Assembly (NCBI GenBank): GCA_964614375.1
Contig: CAZTLI010000366.1
Coordinates: forward strand, 1-5,744
Reading direction: 5' to 3'
Source: CAZTLI01 sp964614375
Lineage (GTDB): Bacteria > Chloroflexota > Anaerolineae > Aggregatilineales > Phototrophicaceae
DNA: 5,744 nt
Shown here piece by piece: positions 5,060 to 5,744 of this stretch. The stretch's first letter is position 1. Every line of letters starts with the position of its first letter. Made by a program: the position numbers and the translations under genes. Under the pieces are notes generated by a model that made no database searches, was not told the DNA's origin, and saw only the letters and a list, made by a program, of their open reading frames with translations.

Positions 5060-5088
5060 ATTATAGCGCGGATAACTATTTTCGCCAA
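5060..5088 (-). promoter_or_regulatory. Promoter of the padR-modA-modB-EEP-phnD-like operon
   Basis: TTGGCG (5083-5088), a 17-bp spacer and a perfect TATAAT (5060-5065) on the minus strand. Start predicted near 5053, giving a leader of about 20 nt. It is divergent from the response-regulator promoter, with the two -35 boxes only 6 bp apart. Confidence 0.7.
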
Positions 5089-5094
5089 GCGTAT

Positions 5095-5123
5095 CTGGCA
5101 AGCGGGATTGTCTGTGCTACAAT
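5095..5123 (+). promoter_or_regulatory. Extended -10 promoter of the response-regulator gene
   Basis: CTGGCA (5095-5100), a 17-bp spacer and TACAAT (5118-5123) preceded by TGC, giving an extended -10 motif. Start predicted near 5130, leaving a leader of about 28 nt with a G-rich ribosome binding region. Confidence 0.65.
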
Positions 5124-5157
5124 GCAGGCGTAGCGCAGATTTTGCGGGTGGGGGGTG

Positions 5158-5637
5158 ATGAGCGTGGATGAGCCAAAAGCCAAAATTCTGGTGGCGGATG
5201 ACGACGACCTGATTAGCGAAGTATTGGAAACGTATCTCACGATGGAAAATTATGCCGTCCGCGTGGCGTATAGCGGCGAATCGGCCCTGGCGATGATAGC
5301 CGAAGACTGCCCCGACCTGATATTGCTGGATGCGCGCATGGGTGATTTGAGTGGATTTGCGGTGTGCAAACGTCTGAAAGCCGACCCGGAAACACGGCAC
5401 ATCCCTATCGCGATGATTACGGCCCTGGATGAAAAAGGCGATAAGCAAAAGGCGATTGATGCCGGTATAGACGACTTCATCGCCAAACCCTTCGACCACA
5501 TCGTCATGCTCAACCGCGTGAAATGCCTGCTGCGTACCAAACGCCTGACTGATTCACTCGATCATGTGCTCAAGCGGCATGTTGACGAAAAAACCGCAGC
5601 CACGATTTTGAACGCGCTGCGACTGGAGGCGATTTAA
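5158..5637 (+). CDS. Single-domain response regulator (REC only)
   Basis: The 159-residue protein is a CheY-like receiver. The acidic pocket is in VADDDD (D14-D17), the phospho-acceptor is D58 in LILLDARM, T88 is in MITAL, and K110 is in AKPFD, so all key residues are present. After the receiver there is only a helical tail of about 30 residues (TDSLDHVLKRHVDE...) and no DNA-binding or enzymatic output domain. It therefore probably works by protein contact or as a phosphorelay intermediate, and needs a histidine kinase not seen here. ATG 5158 is preferred over the in-frame GTG at 5155 because the G-rich run just upstream fits it better. The gene is transcribed away from padR from its own extended -10 promoter. 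No terminator follows, so it may be co-transcribed with the partial gene at 5692. Confidence 0.92.
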   Translation: MSVDEPKAKILVADDDDLISEVLETYLTMENYAVRVAYSGESALAMIAEDCPDLILLDARMGDLSGFAVCKRLKADPETRHIPIAMITALDEKGDKQKAIDAGIDDFIAKPFDHIVMLNRVKCLLRTKRLTDSLDHVLKRHVDEKTAATILNALRLEAI

Positions 5638-5691
5638 TTCAACTGGCATCGCCCCACACCCCCGGACACGAGACAAAGGACACGCTAAACG

Positions 5692-5744
5692 ATGGGATTC
5701 GGCGCAAACCGTAATGATGGCCCTCCGGCATGGTTCGTCATGGT
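5692..5744 (+). CDS. Start of an unidentified gene (partial)
   Basis: An ATG at 5692 opens a frame that stays open for 17 codons to the window end (MGFGANRNDGPPAWFVM). AAAGGA (5675-5680) lies 11 nt upstream, a somewhat long but usable spacing. The hydrophobic turn at AWFVM after a polar start may be the beginning of a membrane segment. It sits 54 nt after the response regulator in the same direction with no terminator between, so it may be the next gene of that operon. Too little is visible to name it. Confidence 0.5.
   Translation, partial: MGFGANRNDGPPAWFVM

Noticed and set aside
4966..5499. Minus-strand ORF of 177 codons
   Set aside because: It runs across the divergent promoter region and antisense to the response regulator, which has all receiver residues.

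Overview
The window looks like a chromosomal fragment from a Chloroflexota-type bacterium, probably Anaerolineae. That is an inference from protein style (ModA with an Ala-Gln mature start and a Thr/Pro/Glu/Asp-rich tail, densely packed operons). No marker gene is present to prove it. No rRNA, tRNA, IS element or CRISPR array was seen.

Region 1 (1-1144, minus strand) is a small regulated module. In transcription order it holds an ArsR-family repressor with two vicinal cysteine pairs (759-1109), a 26-residue peptide gene (557-637) and a class I SAM-dependent methyltransferase cut by the left window edge (1-491). The peptide gene is too short for routine ORF calling. It has a perfect AGGAGG site, and its last 17 residues contain six Cys and seven Gly. 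Three near-identical operators, TATYGA-N6-TCGATA, sit at 653-670, 714-731 and 1121-1138. The one upstream of arsR exactly fills the spacer of a consensus TTGACA-N16-TATAAT promoter, whose predicted start coincides with the arsR ATG. A terminator-like hairpin separates arsR from the peptide. The module is best read as a thiophilic metal(loid)- or thiol-responsive unit: sensor, Cys/Gly/Asp micropeptide, methyltransferase. The peptide could be a metal-binding peptide, a substrate of the methyltransferase, or a ribosomally made precursor. The sequence does not decide between these.

Region 2 (1229-5088, minus strand) is a tight operon: padR-family regulator, modA-like molybdate/tungstate-binding protein, modB-like permease, an endonuclease/exonuclease/phosphatase (EEP) family enzyme, and a PhnD-like solute-binding protein that has no signal peptide. 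Genes overlap or nearly touch at every junction (2-nt gap, 41-nt overlap, ATGA overlap, TAATG overlap), so co-expression is very likely. No ModC ATPase is encoded here. A good promoter precedes padR, with a perfect 8-bp inverted repeat between the -10 box and the start codon that could be the PadR operator.

Region 3 (5095-5744, plus strand) is divergent from padR. It has an extended -10 promoter, a single-domain (REC-only) response regulator, and the first 17 codons of a probable next gene that runs off the right edge.
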